DNA from: Verrucomicrobiia bacterium
Lineage (GTDB): Bacteria > Verrucomicrobiota > Verrucomicrobiae > Limisphaerales > UBA11358
Direction: 5' to 3'
Assembly (NCBI GenBank): GCA_030042375.1
Contig: JASHZU010000067.1
Location: forward strand, 1-9,026
DNA length: 9,026 nucleotides
How positions within the stretch are numbered: position 1 is the stretch's first letter; each line of letters starts with the position of its first letter. Position numbers and translations under genes: made by a program. This document shows, in pieces, positions 6,162 through 9,026 of this stretch. A model generated the notes under the pieces. It ran no database searches, had not been told where the DNA came from, and saw only the letters and a list, made by a program, of their open reading frames with translations.

Positions 6162-7328
6162 ATGCAACACAATCGCTTTCTTCCGTGCGCTATCATTAAA
6201 GGATGTTTTGCTCTGCTATTGGCCGCGCCCCAGCTTTGGGCCGCCGATTGCCTCGTCTATTTCGGCACCTTCACCGATACCACCAGCCAGGGCATCTACG
6301 TTTCGCGGCTCGACATGGACACTGGAAAACTTTCCGCGCCCGAATTGGCCGTGGCTGTAGCCAGCCCGAATTACCTCGCCGTTTCGCCCGATGGCCGGTT
6401 CCTTTACGCCTCCGAGCGCCGCGACAACAGCACCAACGGCGGTTTCGTTGACGCCTTCGCCATTGATGGCCATACCGGCAGCCTCAAGCTGCTGGACAGA
6501 AAGTCCGCTGGCGGCGCCGGGCCGTGCTTTGTCGGCATCGATGCCGCGGGCCAAAATGTCTTTTGCGCAAACTATAGCGGCGGCAGCGTGAAATCCTTCC
6601 ACGTGAACGCCGACGGTACTCTCACCGACGGCACGTTCGTCCAGCATCACGGCAGCAGCATCAATCCAAGTCGTCAAACCGGCCCGCACGCGCATTGCTT
6701 TGTGGGAGCGCCGGGAGGGCCGTTCGCACTTGCGTGCGATTTGGGCCTGGACAAAGTCATGGTCTATCACGTGGATCCCGCCACGGCTGCGCTTACGCCC
6801 GGCGATCCGCCGTTCGCTACCGTCGCGCCCGGTTCCGGCCCGCGCCACGTGGCCTTCAGCCCGGACGGCAAAACCGCCTCCGTCATATGTGAAATGGGTG
6901 GCACTGTGAATGTATTCGATTGGGACGGCGCCACTGGAACACTCCACCACCGCCAAACCGTCTCGCTCCTGCTGCCCAGCTTGTACCAGGACACTTTTAC
7001 GTCAGCGGAGATTGTCTATCGTCCGGACGGTCGGTTTGTCTATGCGACCATCCGCGGGCCGGCCGGCGTGCGCGGTGCCAACAGCATTTCTACCCTGTCC
7101 GTGGACCAGAAAACGGGAAATCTGACATTGATTCAAAACATTCCCTGCGGCGGCGATTTCCCGCGCGGTCTGGGCGTTGACCCTTCCGGCCATTGGTTGA
7201 TTGTGGGCAACCAAAAGTCCGGTACGGTGACCGAGTTTGCCATTGGCCAGGACGGAAGAGTTAAGCCCATCGGAAAACCCTTCGCTGTCGGCTCCGCCGT
7301 GGATGTAAAATTCGCCCCCGCCCAATGA
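6162..7328 (+). CDS. Secreted lactonase-family beta-propeller protein (6-phosphogluconolactonase-like)
   Basis: The protein has 388 residues, close to the normal size of the Lactonase family (PF10282 type), whose founder YbhE/Pgl hydrolyses 6-phosphogluconolactone. Family blocks occur in order: VYFGTFTD near the mature N-terminus, SPNYLAVSPDGRFLYASE, GPCFVGIDAAG, GPHAHCF, GPRHVAFSPDGK, SAEIVYRPDGRFVYA, FPRGLGVDPSGHWLIVGNQ and a closing FAVGSAVDVKF. ATG 6162 is preferred because it gives a clear signal peptide (MQHNRFLPCA followed by a hydrophobic stretch) with likely cleavage near residues 27-28 (LWAAD). A TTG at 6126 extends the frame by 12 codons but spoils the signal peptide. Export means a cytoplasmic pentose-phosphate role is doubtful; action on an extracytoplasmic lactone, or a non-enzymatic propeller role, are both possible. 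It is divergent from the kinase and ends 3 bp before the convergent ribE stop. Confidence 0.9.
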   Translation: MQHNRFLPCAIIKGCFALLLAAPQLWAADCLVYFGTFTDTTSQGIYVSRLDMDTGKLSAPELAVAVASPNYLAVSPDGRFLYASERRDNSTNGGFVDAFAIDGHTGSLKLLDRKSAGGAGPCFVGIDAAGQNVFCANYSGGSVKSFHVNADGTLTDGTFVQHHGSSINPSRQTGPHAHCFVGAPGGPFALACDLGLDKVMVYHVDPATAALTPGDPPFATVAPGSGPRHVAFSPDGKTASVICEMGGTVNVFDWDGATGTLHHRQTVSLLLPSLYQDTFTSAEIVYRPDGRFVYATIRGPAGVRGANSISTLSVDQKTGNLTLIQNIPCGGDFPRGLGVDPSGHWLIVGNQKSGTVTEFAIGQDGRVKPIGKPFAVGSAVDVKFAPAQ

Positions 7329-7331
7329 CGG

Positions 7332-7931
7332 CTATTTTCGCGAAAACTTTTCCGCATATTTACCCAGCAAATCCGCTTCCAAATTAACCGCATCGCCCTT
7401 CTTGCGCGCGCGCAGGTTGGTCACTTCAAACGTGTGCGGGATAATCCAGACGCGAAACGTCTTCTTGCTGACACCTGCCACCGTCAGGCTGATGCCGTCA
7501 ATCGCGATCGAACCTTTTTCAATGACGTAACGCATCACATTTTCCGGCGCGGCAATGTCCAGGACGTGGTCCGCTCCGGACATTTCCCAGCGCGAAATCT
7601 TGCCCGTGCCGTCGATGTGCCCGGTCACAAAATGCCCGCCGAATTCCCCGCCCGCGCGCATCGGCCGCTCCAGGTTCACCGGCGAACCGACTTTTAAAAA
7701 TGGAAAATTCGTCCGCCGCCACGTTTCCTCCAGCAAATCGAATTGGATCAATTTGAATTTTCCGCGCATGGTAATGCGCGTCGCCGTCAGGCAACAACCG
7801 TTCACTGCCAGGCTGCCGCCCAGTTTCAAACCGCGCACACTTTTCTTGGCGCGGAGCGTCAGCGCAATCCCTTTGGGCTGGCGCTGGATCTTTTCCACCG
7901 TCCCGGTTTCTTCAATGATGCCTGTGAACAT
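7332..7931 (-). CDS. ribE: Riboflavin synthase, alpha subunit
   Basis: This 199-residue enzyme converts two 6,7-dimethyl-8-ribityllumazine molecules into riboflavin plus 5-amino-6-ribitylamino-uracil, the last step of the pathway. Both lumazine-binding barrels are visible. The N-terminal one begins with the invariant MFTGIIEETG and contains GGSLAVNGCCLT (38-49). The C-terminal one has GGHFVTGHIDGTG (98-110), GSIAIDGISLTV (140-151) and IPHTFEVTNL (164-173), ending with the usual NLEADLLGKYAEKF (183-196). Length and motifs are complete, so the enzyme should be active. The start is ATG 7931, fixed by MFTGIIE; the frame is open for 20 more codons upstream, but that part overlaps the preceding gene. 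The start lies 14 nt after the stop of the small membrane gene, within a rib operon. The leader is AT-rich (TTATAAAAAA) and has no Shine-Dalgarno. Confidence 0.97.
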   Translation of the reverse strand: MFTGIIEETGTVEKIQRQPKGIALTLRAKKSVRGLKLGGSLAVNGCCLTATRITMRGKFKLIQFDLLEETWRRTNFPFLKVGSPVNLERPMRAGGEFGGHFVTGHIDGTGKISRWEMSGADHVLDIAAPENVMRYVIEKGSIAIDGISLTVAGVSKKTFRVWIIPHTFEVTNLRARKKGDAVNLEADLLGKYAEKFSRK

Positions 7932-7945
7932 TTTTTTATAAGATA

Positions 7946-8263
7946 TTAAAGCAGTTGTTCGCCTTTTGCAGCTTTCTCGACTTTTGCCCAATCGATCACT
8001 TTAACATAGAAGGGCCACACCTTCCGTAGCACTCTAAGATGCTCACCGTCACGAGAAATAATACCAAGAGCAAGGCCAGATATAAAGATAGAGGCTCCCG
8101 TTGCTTTCACGAATATTCCAAGGCCAAAAATAAGAAAAATGAAGCAAAAAAATAAAGCCCAGTGCCAGGCGTTTCTTTTAATGTGTTGCCAAAGCATATG
8201 ACCGCTGCCTTGTCTCCGTTCCAACAAAACCGTTGCGATTTCGGTATCTGTATATTTTTTCAT
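7946..8263 (-). CDS. Small two-helix membrane protein of unknown function in the rib operon
   Basis: I do not recognise this 105-residue protein with certainty. It has a polar N-terminus, a basic patch (residues 26-31), a strong membrane helix at about 33-52 (WHWALFFCFIFLIFGLGIF), a second, weaker one at about 56-70, and a conserved-looking C-terminal tail with WPFYVKVIDWAKVEK (83-97). Basic residues on both flanks suggest both termini in the cytoplasm, a hairpin in the inner membrane. The gene lies between ribD and ribE with 14 nt on each side, so it is probably translated from the same message. It is AT-richer than its neighbours: I count 123 G+C in the 300 bases 7981-8280 (41%), against 58% and 63% in two 60-base samples of ribE. 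Transfer or relaxed selection could explain this. A flavin-related role is only a guess from position. The start ATG 8263 is followed by MKKYTDTE. Confidence 0.75.
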   Translation of the reverse strand: MKKYTDTEIATVLLERRQGSGHMLWQHIKRNAWHWALFFCFIFLIFGLGIFVKATGASIFISGLALGIISRDGEHLRVLRKVWPFYVKVIDWAKVEKAAKGEQLL

Positions 8264-8277
8264 AAAAAGTGATTGGT

Positions 8278-9026
8278 TTATGCCTTGCCACTATGCTCGC
8301 GTGATACGACGGCCGTCATCGCCAAATCTTCTCCAATTTTTTTCCACTCCACATCGCTCAGGCGGATGGCATCGGACAATTTCAGAACGCCGTCTCCAGC
8401 CACGGCTTTGCGCGAATCGCGTCCGCCCAAAATCTTTGGCGCATAAAAGAACGCGACGCGCTGCGCCAGCCCGTTGAGCAAAAACGATGCGTTTGTCTCG
8501 CCTCCGCCCTCCACCAGCAGGCTCGTCACTTCTTCCACGCCCAATCGCTTTAACAGCCAGCGCAGATCAAATAAATGTCCTGAACCTGCCGCTATGTTAT
8601 TACCTTGCGAAAAACGATTTACGGCCGCTTGCTGTCCCCTCTCCGCTCCCATCCGATGGGAGGGGAGAGGGTCAGGGTGAGGTGAGGGTCCGTGGAGAGG
8701 AGCAATCAAAACATTCACATATTTAGCCAGTGCATCGATGCGTTTCTTCGGCGCATTTTTTGAGACAACAATCGTTGTCAGATGAGCGAATTCATCACGG
8801 ACGATTCTTGCCTTCAACGGCGTTCTGGCCAGCGAATCCAAAACGATTCGCCGCAGCGCTTTTGTCGGTTGGTTTTTTCGCGCCGAACGAAACGTCAGCG
8901 CCGGGTCATCCGCCAACACCGTGTTCACTCCCACCAGCACCGCGTCCGCGCCCTGCCTCAACTTCATTCCCACCGCCCGCGCCGGTGCGCCGGTAATCCA
9001 TTTCGATTCGCCGTTCGTCGCCGCAA
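8278..9026 (-). CDS. ribD: RibD bifunctional deaminase/reductase, reductase part (5' end outside the window)
   Basis: The frame runs from the right edge (first whole codon at 9024) to TAA at 8278-8280, giving 248 visible residues. RibD deaminates the pyrimidine intermediate with its N-terminal zinc domain and reduces the ribose with NADPH through its C-terminal domain. Only the reductase part is here: KWITGAPAR at the edge, then DAVLVGVNTVLADDPALTFR (the conserved substrate/NADPH region), RIVLDSLARTP, TTIVVSK, SLLVEGGGETNASFLLNGL and APKILGG. The cytidine-deaminase-like domain would lie beyond 9026, so the bifunctional call is inferred from the usual fusion. Oddly, about 39 residues encoded by 8578-8694 sit between VNVLIAPL and HLFDLRWLL, where homologues have a short loop; this segment carries a palindromic repeat. 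The core motifs on both sides are intact and in frame, so the enzyme is probably functional. The small membrane gene and ribE follow downstream. Confidence 0.93.
   Translation of the reverse strand, partial: AATNGESKWITGAPARAVGMKLRQGADAVLVGVNTVLADDPALTFRSARKNQPTKALRRIVLDSLARTPLKARIVRDEFAHLTTIVVSKNAPKKRIDALAKYVNVLIAPLHGPSPHPDPLPSHRMGAERGQQAAVNRFSQGNNIAAGSGHLFDLRWLLKRLGVEEVTSLLVEGGGETNASFLLNGLAQRVAFFYAPKILGGRDSRKAVAGDGVLKLSDAIRLSDVEWKKIGEDLAMTAVVSREHSGKA
8578..8694 (-). other. In-frame extra segment within ribD (about 39 codons)
   Basis: The extra segment lies between the conserved reductase stretches VNVLIAPL and HLFDLRWLL. It is translated as a proline/histidine-rich run (HGPSPHPDPLPSHRMGAERG) followed by a polar stretch with SQGNNIAAGSG. 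Its left-hand part (8637-8690) is a GC-rich palindromic repeat; its other part (8578-8630) is comparatively AT-rich and unlike ribD codon use. The boundaries are estimated from the expected RibD alignment and may be off by a few codons. Confidence 0.65.
8637..8690. repeat. Palindromic dispersed-repeat-like element
   Basis: CCCTCTCCGCTCCCATC (8637-8653) and GATGGGAGGGGAGAGGG (8655-8671) form a 17-bp inverted repeat with one mismatch (8645 against 8663) and a single central base. The right arm runs on into TCAGGGTGAGGTGAGGG (8672-8688). GAGAGGGTCAGGGTGAGG-type sequences are, from general familiarity, common dispersed palindromic repeats in bacterial genomes, usually intergenic. Only one copy is in this window, so its dispersed nature cannot be shown here. 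Confidence 0.65.

Overview
The window reads as chromosomal DNA of a Gram-negative bacterium, most likely a member of the Verrucomicrobiota (possibly the Pedosphaera/Limisphaerales side). The reasons are an LptD-type outer-membrane LPS assembly protein, a membrane-anchored Ser/Thr kinase carrying delta-60 repeats, a moderately high G+C content in the coding regions (about 58-63% in the stretches I counted), and the general protein style. The lineage is an inference from protein character; there is no rRNA or other marker in the window. No RNA genes, CRISPR array, transposase, integrase or phage gene were seen.

Layout from left to right. Positions 2-1144 (+) hold the C-terminal part of LptD, cut by the left edge. 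A two-helix membrane protein with tetratricopeptide repeats follows at 1202-1972 (+). Three genes on the minus strand, read right to left, form a probable operon: a Ser/Thr kinase with a transmembrane segment and seven delta-60 repeats (3763-6063), ridA (3324-3707) and rmuC (1999-3321). A 98-bp divergent intergenic region (6064-6161) separates the kinase from a secreted lactonase-family beta-propeller protein (6162-7328, +). The right end carries a riboflavin operon on the minus strand: ribD (8278 to the edge, 5' end missing), a small two-helix membrane protein of unknown function (7946-8263) and ribE (7332-7931). Gene density is very high. The longest non-coding stretch is the 98-bp divergent region, so there is no gene-free stretch above 300 bases.

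How the parts fit. RibD and RibE are the deaminase/reductase and the last-step synthase of riboflavin biosynthesis. The small AT-richer membrane gene sits exactly between them with a 14-nt gap on each side, so it is probably co-transcribed with them. LptD and the TPR protein belong to the cell envelope. The kinase would place its catalytic domain in the cytoplasm and a propeller-like domain outside the membrane, an architecture that suggests signal sensing. RidA (enamine/imine deaminase) and RmuC (membrane-tethered nuclease-like protein) follow it closely and are probably co-transcribed.

The observations most worth a second look are: (1) a palindromic, apparently dispersed repeat carried in frame inside ribD; (2) the orphan AT-richer membrane gene inside the rib operon; (3) the kinase with an outside seven-repeat propeller and non-canonical catalytic motifs; (4) a perfect 10-bp inverted repeat placed symmetrically at the two starts of the kinase/lactonase divergent region; and (5) the lack of recognisable Shine-Dalgarno sequences at essentially every start, with one start that may be leaderless. 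I found no convincing new defence or mobile system.
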